64,000 nt of DNA from Coffea arabica (GCF_036785885.1 NC_092310.1:2356001-2420000); one strand, 5' to 3'. Shown: positions 1 through 13,642, counted from the first letter of the stretch. The notes: generated from the sequence alone by a model not told the origin. Translations and numbers: made by a program.

Positions 1-231
1 CTTCATAGAATCTGGTACTGAAAGCAATAATGCAGTGGAAACACCTTATCTTGCGAAGTTCTGGAAATCTAGAACTTGTTCTGTTGTGCAGTCATAATAC
101 TTACTCGAGGAAACACATGGGCATTAAACACCACAAGAATGAAGTACATCTAGAAGCTTTGATTTCCATAGTGGGGCCTCTTATAAGCATTAAAGAATTG
201 ACAAAAATATGAAGGTATAGACAGGAAATAC

Positions 232-3200
232 CAGTTCAATTGCAGTAAGAAGCCGACGGCACATCCCTTGACGTCGATAAGTAAAGCGAGTTCCTATGAA
301 AGGCATCTCAGCTACCTGATTCCCATGCACTCTATTGTTAAAAGAGAAAAAGATTCGAGTGTTAGCTTTTAGATTATAAAGACGGGCAAAAAATTATGGC
401 ACACACAGAGAAGTTGGATCCAATATTGCTTGAACTCTGGCATTTCAGCAAATCAGCAAACAGCCAAATAAATGGGCAAAATATTTAACGACCATAGAAA
501 GAGATCATCACATATAAAGTGCATCTTTATCATATTTACTGAAGGAGTACATGAAAGTAATTCAACATTTATGGCTTACAGTTTGACAAATCATTATTAT
601 CTATGCAAGAAACCAGCCCTGGATCTACCTTAAAAGAAAAGCTATTAAAGTGACAAGAGTGGAGTTTGTAATGGTATTTTAAGACCACAAAATCAAAAAG
701 TAACAGTCACAGCACTATTTGGTGCAAAATCTTTGAATACCTAATATATGGAAAGGTCTCAGATTGGAAGGTCTCACAGAGATCATTTAAGATCTTAGTA
801 AGGGTTACAACACAAAACATTGGCAGTGGAATCAAAACATATGCTTCCAGTTGACAGTCATATACTACTCATTTCATCCTTCGAGCGTTACTAACAATCA
901 CATTCTCTATCTTGCTCAATAGGGCCCTACTGGTTGGGTTCATCGCTTTGCTCACATATAAAATAGAGTCCAGTGAATAACCACACAATCTTACATTGTA
1001 TGTGCAACTTGCCGTCAAAATCCCAGATACTTGCAATGGCCAACTCAACCTGAGTAGACTAAATCATGACCATAACTAGGCTATTTAATTGCTCGTTTCC
1101 TGAAGATTTATCTTCCAAGAAGACCAACAAGCCTCTGCTATTTCCAATACCATATCATGCAAGCCACTCAAAATATGCAAGTTTGTTCGTGCTGCTGTTT
1201 AGCAAAAAATGAAAGTCAACAGTTATAACTTAATTGTTTATCCTATTGTAAACAATAACGGGTAATATCTGCATAGATGATTGCAGTTTGGATCATTAAA
1301 TCAACCAGATTAACCCAGCATGTAAATAAGAAGTATGATCATTCTCTTCATGTTTCTTATTGCCACATAAATATAAACAAAAATAATACAAAGGGAAAAA
1401 CATTAAGGCATGTGATAGTTTCAGAAATTCTGATGGCTCAAAAAACATTGCAAGGCAACAGAAGAACCAACTCACAACCTTACAGCTGCTGCAGAGACAA
1501 GTTCATCTCCCCTCTCTAAAATGAAAGTATAGAACCACTGGAAGTTTAGCCTTCTCAAATTTGATCTGGGAAAGAAAAATTGTCAATAAATATTACATTT
1601 TATTCTATGCTCAAGCTAATGTGCATAGTTGGTAGATTAGCTACATATTCGAAAACAAGTAATAATAATTTATTTGGAAGATTAGCAAAGGAAACAAGAA
1701 GGTTCTCCAAAAATTAACCACTTTACAGCCAAAAGAATAAGTCAGCACCAAAGAATATCAAAGAATGGAAAGATGACAGGTCATTCAAGCGTCAAGTGCA
1801 AACCCCGTAAAATAAGAAAAGAAGTAAAACTTCACCTATCAAGAGTGGAAAAAAAGTTTGGTTGCATGGACTTATAAAATGCATTGCTAGTTTCATCTAT
1901 TAAAAGTCTTTGTTGTAAGTGATGCTAATACAGATGATACAAAAAAATAAGGCAGAAGTTTCAACATCAATAACAGGAACCTAGACCAGCTAGATCTCCA
2001 CCAAAAATATATAGTATATTAAGAATAAACAGCTTCAATATAAGAAAACACAAACTTGACTGCAATGTGATTGCCAAATTATTATTTCATTGTTGCCTAT
2101 ACACTTGAAAATAATAAGAAAACAGAAAAAGCCACTCCTATAACCTTCCCAAGTATTTTAAGACACTCCACAACAGTGCTAAAAAAATCAAGCACACCAA
2201 ATAAGGAAAATGATAGGTACGTACCCGCAGCTGTATATCACACTCTGAATCACATTAATGTTGCTTCTCTCGTCAATGATAGGTTCGAAACACTCGTCCA
2301 TGAGAGAAAGTGCGATGGCCAACTTAGAATTGCATAGAACCTCCAATGAATCAGCATTACCAACCACATCGGTAACAACATCTTGACGACGAAGAACGGT
2401 CCACGAGTATCCTGCTTCCAACTCATGTCTCACACCAAGAAGCTTCTGTAGATTTTCATATAGCTGTTTAATAAGAAAAAGAATTCAGTACAATTAATAA
2501 AAGTGGGTAAAAGTTCATATTAACCATAAGCCTAATCTAACTATAAATAGGGCAGAGGTTGTGTTAAAGCGCATTTAATGCATGATAAACCTCTAGATAA
2601 TATATCCAAAACCAAGTATACATCATTTGGCAGGATAGAATAAGGAGAAAAAAAGCCAAATGCTGACCAACATAGAAATAAAAAGTGGAATGAATACATT
2701 CAACAAAACTAAGCAAAATGGATCTCTATCTATCACAAGATGCATTACCGCTAAGCATTCACATAGACGCCAGAAAGGTAAGAGCAAGATCTGAAATATT
2801 AGAACGAGTATAGCGTGAAACACAAATAATGGAATCTTTGAATAAAGCTTAACCAACCATAAATCATATATTTGTGGACGAAATTCGGTTACCGTAAAAC
2901 TCATGTCCACAGAAAATTCACACATCTTCTTCAACATAACAACTGCACAGATATGTTCAAGAATTTTTAGCATGTACACATTCTGTCCAAATTTGCTTAC
3001 TAACTAGAGGCACAATAAATGCATCAATATTAAATCAATAAGCTCATACTTAAGCTCATACTTTATGAGTTTGCTATAGTTAAGTCATGATGTTGTATCT
3101 CAGGTATCTCCCCCTCAAAAAAAAAAAAAAATCCTTGCCTTGTGAAGTCCACTATTTAGTGCAGTGGCATTTAACAAATTTAGGCATCAACATATGGCCT

Positions 3201-6031
3201 TCAATGTGCATGAACTAAGATGAGCACATTTACTACAACTCCAGTCCTGTTGAAATACAAGCCAAGTTGTCTGCAAAGAGGAACGTGTTTACATTATATA
3301 ATCAGTATCATACCTTCTGGCAGCCCCTCCCACAAAATGAAAAGTCTGCTGCATGATTGTCTACAGCATCCTTCCCCGATCTGCAATGAGTGTGGACTGC
3401 AAATTGAAATGGGACAGGTTAAAAGTTATCAAAATGAAACAGAAAATGAGAAATTAAAGCAAATGAATGTCACAGAAATTACAGGAGAATGTATATATTT
3501 ACTTACATATTTCTTCACAGAAATAGCATCTGAACCTTTCATAGTCATCCATATAATCAATCAGAACAGGATCAACTTTTTTCTTATCAGGATTCTCCTC
3601 CGTGTCAGTAGCATCATCTGTACCAGGAGCATCATCCATATAAGGAGTATCGTCTGGACCAGGAGCATTCTCAGTACCCGGAGCATCGTCACTCAGGGAG
3701 GCTTTCTCAGAGATCTTCTCACAGAACTCAGCAGAGAATGCCATCCCACAGAACTTACAGGAACAGTAAACGCACCGCCAATATCCAACTGGCTCGTGCT
3801 GCAATGGAAAGTGAGGAAGATACATCATCTGAACTATTTAAAAAGGAGAGAAAACTAAAAGAATAGGAGGCAATAGACCATAGTCACCATACTTCCATCT
3901 GCAAGCATCTATGATGAAATGTTGATGAGCAACCATCGCAGCAGGTCAATTCACCACCATCTGCACATATGTTACAGGTATCGTCATGGGGATCATCACC
4001 AGCAGCAACATCAACATTTACTTGATGGAATCCTATATTATCAGTCTTTTCTTGTTTACTCCATGATTCTCTAATGCACTGCAGAAGTGAATGTCCAGAC
4101 TCCAAAAATATGTTCTCATAAGCCTGGCCCAGTGAGCTACCAGCATGAGACTTAAAATCTGCACAAGTCACTACTTTACCACAACAATCACAGGATATAC
4201 CCTCGCTAGTTATCCTCCCTTCGAGCAGCGAAGCAGTTCTTTCATGATTCATGCACTGCACCTTGACCCCTGGTGATACAGTTCCCCAGTCAATCATCCA
4301 CGAAAGTAGAGTGCGTTTCCCCTTGTACATCTCAAAACCATCAGCATCATGGTCATTTTCAGGGCAACGAGCCAAAAGAGTACAAGGCTTTCTTTCTCCT
4401 TTCTTTCTTGATTTTGACTTTCTCCTGCCTGAGAATATCACTTGGTTACCTTGCTCAGAAATATCCACCTTCTTCTTCCTAGATGGTTTCTCTCCAAGAT
4501 ATGGGTTAGCATTGGAGTTTCCTTTGCACATGGAGAGAGCTGTGCTATCATGCCCCTTCCCAGTCTTACTCCCACCCACTTTTGGTAGCTTTTTGCATTT
4601 GCTCCCTTTCTCTTTCGTAATTCTATACAGTTTGCTAAGTTCATCCTCTGGAATCAGAGTAAAAGCAGATATGGCCTTGGCATCTGCAGTCCCATTTTCG
4701 ACCATTTCTTTAAGCTTTTTATATGCCAAGGTAACTGACCAGTAAGTTCTTCCTTGATGGTCAACATAAACTGCATCACAGTACTCTTTGCTCATTCTTG
4801 GTCGATACTGAATTGTCCAACCTGCCTCCTTGAGAATGCTGATGATTCGATTTCTCAGCAACTGTTTTTCTGTGTTGCGTCCCACTTCGCTTTCATTTTT
4901 GTGATTGCTTTTCTGCTCCTGGAGCTTAGGCATGTCAGACTTCACTTTTTCCTTGTGCTTTTTTACCTTGACAACTTTGGCTCTCCGTAAGTTGAAATTT
5001 CTCTCGGATCCTGCTTTTGTTTTCTGGCCGGCAGCCACCTTCAAGTTCCCACTTTTCCCGTGAACTTTAGGAGGTCTTCCACGACGGCCCTTCACAGTTT
5101 TCCTTCCCCTCCAAGCAGGTCGAACACTTTCGTCAGCTTCAACCTTTGTCTTTATAATGTCCAACTGGCCTTCATGGTCTCCTGCATTCCCTTCTCCCTG
5201 AGCCTGCTTCACACTACCAGTTGAAGCTATTGTCCTAGACCTCAAAACCCTTCCAAGTATTTGAGGTCTAGCTTCCACGGCCAACTTTTCAACCTTCTTT
5301 CCCCCATCTTCACTAACCCCATCACCACTAGGATTTGTCTTCCTTTTCCTTCCTCTGCGGCCCTTGCTGGTTTCCTGCCTGCTTTCACCAGTACTAGGAT
5401 CAGCAACCACATCTCCAACCATATCAGCATCTCTACCATCTTCCAAAACTTCATGCGTACTCCCATCCTCCCCAATTTTTGCAAGTTTAGCACTCTCCAC
5501 CTTCAGGGACTCCAGTTCCGCACCCCCATCACCAGATAGTCCACTCCCCGCCACCTTTCTTTTTCTCCCTCGTCGTTTTTTACCTACCACTTCCCCGCTT
5601 ATGCTAGCACCACCACTCACACCAACATTTACGACACCAATATCAGCAGCATTTGTACGACATGCCAAAGGTTCAGACTCACTCACCTGCTCAGTGACTA
5701 AACCTGCATTGGTCGAAGGAAAATGAAACTCAGCCTTCCCCACAGCATCCTCAGAATATTCACCACCGTTGCTTTTCAAATTGTTTTCTTCCTTCCCTTC
5801 GCCCCCCTCTCCTTGTCCAACATCATCAGCATCAGCATTGTCAGCAACCTTCATATTAACACTAGAATCAACATCTCTCCCGTCTTCTTGAGCTGAAAAA
5901 TAATCAGTAGAAGAAGGCGAGGCAGAAGAGGGCATTTTATTTTCACTAGGTTCCTTATTCAAATCAAGCATTTCCCTTTCCCCTTTCTGCCGAGCATTTG
6001 ATCTCAAACCCTCCCTCATCTCCTTTACCAA
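232..6031 (-). CDS. IDM1-like PHD finger / GNAT acetyltransferase protein (3' end outside window)
   Basis: Six coding exons on the minus strand: 6031-3893, 3798-3507, 3396-3314, 2463-2225, 1565-1479 and 331-232. All junctions are GT-AG and the phases join without a break (980 codons). Exon 1 holds an acidic N-terminus, basic AT-hook-like motifs near residues 152-158, 224-231 and 316-322 (the last is RRGRPPK), a conserved block at about 393-440 (AGW...YRPR...DAVY...YWS), a Tify-domain-binding-like region at about 573-650, and the start of a PHD finger at 683-713 (CNIC...CCDGC...FHHRC). Exon 2 completes the PHD ([12 protein letters not shown]) and carries an acidic repeat. Exons 3-4 encode [18 protein letters not shown]. 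Exons 4-6 encode the GNAT part ([20 protein letters not shown]). IDM1 in Arabidopsis is a histone acetyltransferase that recruits active DNA demethylation; the same role here is inference. The last exons should lie left of base 1. The start is the first ATG of a long open exon. Confidence 0.9.
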
Positions 6032-6560
6032 ACCCTACAAAAACAAAATCCCACATAAAATCCAAAAGGGTTTTCAAAAAGAAGTTAAAACCAAAAAAAG
6101 GAGAAATCAAAACAAGACAGAAAGACGGAAACTGGAAACACTAAATACTAACCTTTTCCAGCAATTCCAATTGAAAAACTTCAAGATTTTCTATCTCCTA
6201 ACAGACCCTGAAAAAGAATTATAGATTACACTAGATTTCCAACCCAAAAAGGGACAAAAATCGTAAATGTACCAGGGAAGCAATTAAAATTTACTCAACA
6301 AAAAAAAAAAAAAACTTCATACCAAAAAACTTACCAATAAAGAAAAATTTCCCGAATAATCAATCAAGATTGAATCAAGGCCTTCTCCTCGAAAAGTCAA
6401 TCCTTCAATGACCAGCTGCATTAAAAAAATTCGGGAAAAATAAAAAAATCTAAAGGGGTTTTAGATTTTGGAAGGGGAAAATAAAGGGTTTTTGGGAACT
6501 GCGGAATTTGAGTTCAAAAGGACAAGAAATGGATGTCGGAGTATATATGGGTCCGAGGTC
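6032..6560 (-). promoter_or_regulatory. 5' leader and core promoter of the IDM1-like gene
   Basis: A TATATAC-type box on the minus strand lies at about 6542-6548, some 510 bases before the start codon, so the 5' leader would be long. A polypyrimidine tract with AG at about 6213-6220 and a possible GT donor near 6272 suggest a leader intron. This is by eye only; no transcript evidence. Confidence 0.35.
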
Positions 6561-6599
6561 GATGAAGTGAATTACTCTTTAGGACTGATGGGTTTGTCG

Positions 6600-8280
6600 A
6601 ATAGCGCTTAGACGGGGCTACATTTTGGGGAAGATGGGGAGGAACACGGAGGGCTAATTTTGTAATTTAAAAGAGGTATGTTAAGAACTTTACATAAATT
6701 TCCCTCCATAAAATTGAATCAAAGAATTTAAAGAAGGAAATTAAAATAAAAGTTTACGGACAGTGGTTTGACTTTTTTTTTATGGCATCTCGTTTTAAGG
6801 GATGGGGTTTTACTCTAACAAAATTCCACAGTTTAAGAAAATTTTGGACCAACTTATCAAGAAGAGGGAAATAATAAAATTTAGTCAACTTTGATTTTTT
6901 TTTAAATTGTAAGAGAATAAAAGTAAAAAAAAAAAAAAAGAAATAGCTTTTGAAATTTTCTTTTTTCTTTTTTTAGAAAATTTTGGTTTCCAGATTAAAG
7001 TCAAGCATGATTTTGGAAAGAAAACTCGTACTCATGAATCAGTATTGATTAATTACTAAAAGATCATAGAAGCAAACTCAGTTTTCAACCAAAAAAAAAA
7101 AGAAAAAAAAGAGAGACATGGTTAAGTTGCATTTAAATTAAAAAGGTTTTGGGGAAAAATTAACTGATTTAGCAAATAAATAAAAAAAATAATTCAAAAA
7201 TGATTCAATCAGAATTGATTTTAAATTGATCTCGATCAATCACCAGATAATGGTACGATGTTGTTGAAACAAATTAGTGCAAATTTGTAAACTGCAACAT
7301 TAGTGAAGAGAGGGCAACAAATGTGCAGATCACTTAGCTAAGTGCAGTCTCGATTAGAAATCTGTTAACTTTGGCTGTCAGTATATGATAACAAGTTGAA
7401 GAAAATAATTTAATCTATAATGATTTACATGATAGAGCAATTATCACCCTTTCTGTGTATTGCCTTCTATGACTTTCAGATCTCTTACCACAGTACCGTC
7501 CTTCCTGTCATGTCTTTATACCATTTTTTCTTTTCCCTTCTCTTCAGCCAACTTTGTAGTAGTTTATTTTCTTTTTTCAACTTTTTTTTCGTCACTTTTT
7601 ATCTTCTCACTATTCCCTTTCCTTTGCCTATATCTAGCCTCTAGCTAGACTCTAGCTTCCTATCCTTGCCACCCAATATTTCTCTATTATTTATTCAAAA
7701 TATAACTTAACATATGTTTATATTACACTATTATAAAGTGAATTTGGCTAGTAAAATATAAAAATGAAAATTCAATACAAAAGTATAAAAACACCAAATT
7801 TAGTTATTTTCATATTAATTTTGAATTGAATGATTTCAAATTTTCAAAGGAGAAATATTGTCGTTGAATCTATATTCAACCTCCAAATTGAAGAGTTAAA
7901 ATTTGAAACAAGAAACGATTTCCACAACGTGCAATTTGGTTTTAGAATTTTAAAATATATACTTATATTTGTACTTTCAAAATAAATTTCAAAAGATAAA
8001 TTTTGAAGCAAAAGAAAATAAGAAAGCCATAACCTGCAATTTGATTTAATATTTTTATAATATATTTAAATTTGACTCTCATAATATAAAAATCATATAA
8101 AACTGAAGATTGATCACAATAGTTGTACGTGTTTGCATTTAAAAATGCAAACGAAAAACTGATAGTATCTTATAAAACCCTAAATACTACAAAAATATAT
8201 ATATAAATAACACAGCAATTGTAGATTTACATATGAAGAAAACAATAAGAATACATAAAATAACCAATAATTATCAGCAC
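6600..8280. other. AT-rich intergenic DNA, no gene seen
   Basis: Many A and T runs; a pyrimidine-rich stretch at about 7440-7660 gives open frames by composition only. No recognisable domain, RNA or transposon end was found. Confidence 0.5.
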
Positions 8281-9510
8281 ATAAACTGGTATGAAGCACA
8301 TATTTATGTCAACCAACTACATTTAAAGCCAATTAATAGACTTTGCTGTTGCTAATGTTTTGTTATTTAGTACAACATTACTTAATTAGTCACTAGGATA
8401 GTGGCTATGCTCTCCCTGTTACTCCAAATGTAAAAATATATGAAAACTTGAATTGCTTGTGAAAAATCATCTATAGAGCATATAATTCTCATGCAGAAAT
8501 TTAAACAGATAAGTTTGGATCATGTTGAAACTTAAAGAATGCAGATTTTGTAATACCAACTATGTGAGTTAAAAGCCTATGAAATTACTTCAAACCCTTT
8601 TTATATCTTACCACATTACGCTGGTCTGTCCAAACCTAAGGCGCCTCTAAATTTCTATTATTACCATACAAATTGGTAAGCAATACAGATTTGCATTAAC
8701 CAGAATAATCGAACGTACATAACAAATATTATGGTGTTATGGAGTCATACCTGCATTTTGTTCCTCTATTTTTTTTCTTTTTTTTTTTGGTGAAAAAAGG
8801 AAATAGCATAAATGGATTTATCTTTTTTTTTTTAGCATTTATATACTTTTTCTATTTAATCTTGTCTGCCCTCCCCTGTATTATTTACTTTCTTTAATTA
8901 ATCAAATCAGAGGACCTTTAATTATTATCTTGTTAATTGCTAATATCTTGTCATTTAGTACAATGTTCCTTAAACAAACATCAGAGGACCTGATTCACAA
9001 GGGCATTTGCTGTTTCTCGTCTTGTGTCTCCAATTGTAAAAGGACTGAGATTTCATTTGATCAAATTGAAGAACATAAACCTTGAATTACTTTAAAAGCT
9101 TATATAAAAAACACGTATTTCTCATGCAAAAATTTAACGAAAAAATTTTGGTTTATGGCGAAACTTAAAAGTATATAGATTTTCTAATATCAAACTATGG
9201 CAAGTCAACATCGCATGAAACTATTAGATGTACTAACGAGTGCACGTTCAGCACGTTCGGAAAGCTCAGTTATTGTAAAACCTTTTTTTTTTTTTCTCAT
9301 TTTTTGGTTAGTCATCTTAAATATTTGAAGCTAGATTCTTAATTACCTTTTTTTTTTTTTGGGATAACCTGTACTGTAACATGGTCTGTCTAAACTTAAG
9401 GAGCTTTTAAATTTCTATTATTATCACACAAGCCGGTATGAAGAACAGGTTTGCACTAACAAGAATAGTCTTATAGCTAATTAATTAGCCAATTAGTGGA
9501 GAATCGAATA
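8280..9510. repeat. Decayed direct tandem duplication, two units of about 0.6-0.7 kb
   Basis: Blocks recur in the same order: a block around 8350-8400 (TTTAGTACAACATTA) matches one around 8940-8975, the block at 8480-8590 (CTCATGCAGAAATTTAA) matches 9119-9230, and 8640-8710 (AAATTTCTATTATTA) matches 9401-9470. Offsets grow from about 590 to 760 bases because of indels. No coding potential is seen in either unit. Confidence 0.6.
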
Positions 9511-9772
9511 TTAAGATGTACTCGAGTATGCTGTTATTGGAGTCATTTCAATATTTTTGTGAAGTTGACTGCTACTTAGTTGTTTACTCTTATGCACTAA
9601 TAGGCCCCTTTATAACTTTTAAGAGTGTAATTAGGCTCGAGCCTGCGATATAGATTTCTAATTATATTTGGGGCAAATTCATTTAAGTTTGACTTGCATA
9701 TTTGTATTTTATCATCGGTTTTTTGCTTTTTTTTTTTTTTGGGGGCAAATGAGAAGAACAGCATAAAACTAA

Positions 9773-10075
9773 GACTCTGTTTGGATTGAGGATTTTTTGA
9801 AAAATAAAATTTTCAATTACAATACCACGGTAATACACAAACAAAAACAATATAAAAAACACTATAAACAACTTCAAAAATACAAAAAATACAAAAAAAA
9901 AAAAAGCAACCTCAAAAATATAAAAAACAACTTCAAAAATACTAAAAACATAAAAAAAAACCTTAAAAAATATCAAAAATACAAAAAAAAAACCTCATCT
10001 ACCGTAATAGTTTTTCAATTACATTGCTACAACAAAATATTTTAAAAATACATCTAAAAACAACTAATCCAAGCC
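9773..10075. mobile_element. Tourist-like MITE (GTTTGGATT ends, TAA target duplication)
   Basis: The left end GACTCTGTTTGGATTGAG pairs with the reverse complement of the right end (GGCTTGGATTAGTTG). TAA flanks both sides (9770-9772 and 10076-10078). The inside is A-rich short repeats and has no real gene. A TAA duplication fits the PIF/Harbinger-Tourist group. Confidence 0.65.
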
Positions 10076-10467
10076 TAAGTTAATAGTTTTCTAACTGTTT
10101 TTGGACATATTCATTTAAGCTCGACCAAACTCAAGCAATCAAACTTTTAAACAAACAAAATATGAATGTCCAAGTTCAAAATAATACATCTTTTTCGGTG
10201 ATTGTTTCTAACCATTATAAATTTGCCCCAAAGACCATAACAAGTCCAGCTAATGATTGCAAGAAGAATTGGCATCATTACAAAAGTCTACGTTCAGCCT
10301 TCACACTGCAATAATGAGTAGGGTCCATGATCAATAAATGGCATTTGGGAGAATTTTGTTGCCATAGTTTTCAACAAGAACTTTCCTATTTTGTGTTCTA
10401 TAATTAGTACGCAATAGTTTTCAACGAGAATTTTTCCTATTTTGTGTTCTATAATTACGTACACGGT

Positions 10468-10611
10468 GCCTTGTTTGGATTGTAATTTTTCGTAGAAATT
10501 TTTGACGTTTTTTATGAACATATTTTTTAATTATTTTTTTACCTCACATATATCTAATCGTTATAATATATTTTTCTACAAAAATTTTTAAAAATAGCAA
10601 TTCAAACTCCT
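10468..10611. mobile_element. Short MITE, GTTTGGATTG family
   Basis: Starts GCCTTGTTTGGATTG and ends with the degenerate complement (AGCAATTCAAACTCC). The internal sequence (CTCACATATATC, then TCGTTATAATATATTTTTCT) matches the copy at 20573-20717, which supports one family. Confidence 0.6.
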
Positions 10612-11382
10612 AAAAATAGCTATATTTTCAGGCAAAAACTAATGAAATCATCATAATCTTACACTTGAATAATGTGTCACTTGGTCGAATAATGAGTTAT
10701 TAAGTAAAGAAGGTGTCATTATATCCTTTGATGTCTATATATTTATTTCATGTTCCCAATGAATTTGGTGGTGAAGCAAATTATCTGCCGTTTCAATTTT
10801 GAAAAAAAAACATGTAGAAGTAAAAGCACAACATATGTTACTCTGTTAAGTGTAAACAATTGATGAAAAAGTTACATGATATTGGAGCGTTTTTACTAGG
10901 CAAGCGCGAAAAAGTACAAACATCACATGAATTAATGGAAATGGGGCTGCATATGTTCAAAACTGGAAATTAAAACCTGTATGGACAAAATAATAACACA
11001 AGATAGGCTTAAATACATATAATTGTAAGGTAAATCTACTATTATTGGTAAGGCAAAGTTGGGGAAGAAGGGCAATGAAATTCCTAAAGATTAAAGTAGT
11101 AACAACCCTTGCTTGCCCTGGCTTTTCTACTTAGCAATAAGCAAAAGAGTTGGCCCGAGGGCCCTTTAGCTAAGGAAGTTTTATGTATGTATATACCATT
11201 CATACATTTATGTACTGAATATGTTGTACTTTCACCAAAGATTGTACCAATCTTCAATTAACAATAACTTTTGGTATCCTTGGAAAAGTTTTAATTTCTC
11301 ACTGTATGAAAAACAAAGTAGGGTTAATGCATATCAGGAAGCAATTAATATTTGCTAGTTCTAAAAACTTCATTATTAAAAC
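10612..11382. other. Intergenic DNA, nothing recognised
   Basis: No open frame of note, no repeat structure and no RNA gene recognised. Confidence 0.4.
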
Positions 11383-11825
11383 TAGGAGTGTGTAAGATCG
11401 AAAAATTCCAATTTACCACTGAATTCCAATTGAATTCAAAATTCGGAGCTGAAGTTGGATTTTTCGATTTCGAATTATGCAAATTTGGTTCGAATTCGGT
11501 AATGGGATTTTTCAAATCGGAATTTCCAATTTAGAATTCACAATTCGAAATCGAAATTCAGAATTCCTATTTTGATTTCAAATTCCTTTTTCATATATAT
11601 ATATATATATATATATAATTTTTATATATAAATGTAATATAACATTTATATAATAATAAATAATTTTTATATTCCTGAATTCGGTGAAATAGGAATTTAC
11701 AGAATTCGAATTCAGAATTAGTAAATTCGAAATTGAATTTGGTTGAAAATTTTGATACCAAAATTTCAAAAAATCCTGATTTCAAAGTTTCGAATTATCA
11801 ATTTCATTTCCCATTCGCATCCCTA
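11383..11825. mobile_element. hAT-type MITE-like inverted repeat rich in GAATTC-like units
   Basis: The left end TAGGAGTGTGTAAGATCG and the reverse complement of the right end (TAGGGATGCGAATGGG) resemble the TAGGGGTGTGCAAA-type ends of plant hAT MITEs. The interior is a dense run of AATTCGAATT-like units on both strands, with a TA microsatellite at about 11593-11617. The target duplication is unclear (ATTAAAAC against CTAAAAAC). Confidence 0.5.
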
Positions 11826-12713
11826 GCTAAAAACTACAATAATTGTACTGATAACAGTACTAATCCACTAGTAGAGTATAGGCGAATCTAGAAGACTGGA
11901 CAAATTTCCGTGGGGCAATCTTGAAGTTCCATAGGCCTCTTTTGAGAAAGTAGAAATGGAAAAAGACATTTTTTTCGGCGGTCTTGTTATGGGGTGCCGG
12001 TGGGGTAAGCTGATGTCGGCCTCTCTGTCTAAGTGTCTATTCAGGAAAAGCCATTTAAATTTCAGGAAAAGTCGAATTGGAGGGTGAACTGGCCTTTTTC
12101 AACCTAAGAGCCTATTTGAATTGCTTTTTTTTTTTACGAAAAATGTAAAAATTTTCTCCAAAAAATTGACAATCACAAGGCATAAATATTTCAATTTTGT
12201 GTCATACTGGAAGTTCATCTCCTCTGGACGACAACTAGGCAAAAAGCAAGTTCGCAGTCTTATCCTTTTTCGATTTGTATTTTGCTTCCCGTACCAGACA
12301 ATATGCTTCATTTGGTCTTCTATATATAGTTGTTTTTGTTGTCTTTTATAATACTATTACTTATTCTTTGATTTGTTTTGTTGGATAATTATGCAATTGT
12401 ATTTTTCATTTTATATTTTTATTGAAAATGTGTAGGTTATCTTTAGACAGATTAATACCCATCATCTGTTCGTATATATTATGCAAATTCTTGAGTGAAA
12501 TGCAAATTCTTTTTTGTTTCCTTCGGAAGCTTTACAGAATTATTATGAAGCTACGCGACTAGAAATTGATCCCCATGATCAAAATTATATACAAAGTGGA
12601 GAAAGAATGAGAGAGTTTCAAATTTGTTCTTGATCTTTCAAAGTTTTCACTTCTTGTATACATTCTTTTTCTTTTGCAACCTATAATTCAACAGTAATGA
12701 CAATTCTAAAAAA
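11826..12713. other. Intergenic DNA, nothing recognised
   Basis: AT-rich; short open frames on both strands have no domain. The last nine bases are the target site of the next element. Confidence 0.4.
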
Positions 12714-13642
12714 GGGATAATTTCAGAAATCTCCCGTGAGGTTTGTCATAATATTACTCAATTCCTCTCAAGTTTTTAAAATCTCACTTATCTCCCTTGT
12801 TAACTTGACAAGACTAAATATTCCTATCAAAGGTCATAAATTCACAACATTACCCTTGCTCTTAATAATTATTTAACCAAAAAGTCAAAACAAAATAAAT
12901 TTTAAAAGCAAAAAATGTAAATTAAAAAAAAATTGCTAGCTAATAATGGTCCATATTTCTTTACATTGGGGTCATGGTGAGATAGCAAAGGCTATGGATA
13001 AATTAAATCTAATCAATATCAATCACTTAGGAAGATTTTAGAGAGTAATTAACCCTTTAAAAAATTTCATGTATAGTTAAAATTAAGGAAGTCAAAATAT
13101 TTTTTGGAGAAATATGTTTTAATTCATGGTGTAGTTTAAGTTGTATTGAAAACTAAAATAATCTCTTCATATGTGTGAATTTTTCAAGGTGTAAATTTTG
13201 CTTTTATTCCAATACAACTAAAAAAAATATTTTACGTCAAGAAATTTACACTTTATAAAAATGAATTAATCTTTCCTATACTAACAGTGTATATACTGTC
13301 AATAAAGGATGAATGACAGTTATCTAAAATTTGAATTTGAACTCCAACTTTTGCATATGTGTTATGTATCCAACGGCGAAAGTATGTACACTGTCAATGT
13401 CTATGAGATTTATTCTCTAAAAATTTAACTTTATCTTATTTTTTATTGTCATTATTAATTCCATAAGTAGGATAACATAAGGGTAGTATTGGAACAAAAG
13501 TTTTATCTTTCTTGTATTTCCTCCAAAGGGGTTAATATGTTACAAGAAATGTCATTTCAAGGAGGTAAGTAAGATTTTAAAAATCTCATGAGAACTGAGT
13601 GACATTATGAAAAACCTCGGAGGAGGTTTCCGAAATTATCTC
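12714..13642. mobile_element. Non-autonomous MULE-type element with long TIRs and perfect 9-bp target duplication
   Basis: TCTAAAAAA flanks both ends (12705-12713 and 13643-13651). The ends are long imperfect inverted repeats of about 90-100 bases (left GGGATAATTTCAGAAA, right complement GAGATAATTTCGGAAA). Length is 929 bases and there is no transposase. A smaller element with ACAGTGTATATACTGTCA-type ends sits inside at about 13275-13410. Confidence 0.85.
13275..13410. mobile_element. Small MITE-like insert nested in the MULE element
   Basis: The end ACAGTGTATATACTGTCA is partly inverted at the other side (GTATGTACACTGTCAATG). The same family is seen in reverse orientation at 29545-29690, where the internal CATAAGTGTAAAAATTG corresponds. 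Confidence 0.4.

Noticed and set aside
1-120. Possible next exon of the IDM1-like gene
   Set aside because: An acceptor-like CAG exists, but the phase-0 continuation reaches a stop after four codons and does not resemble the family; the true exon is more likely beyond the edge.
4251-5726. Open frames on the plus strand across the IDM1-like exon
   Set aside because: They are antisense shadows of a long GC-richer coding exon.
9797-10045. Lysine/asparagine-rich open frame
   Set aside because: It is low-complexity A-rich DNA inside a MITE.
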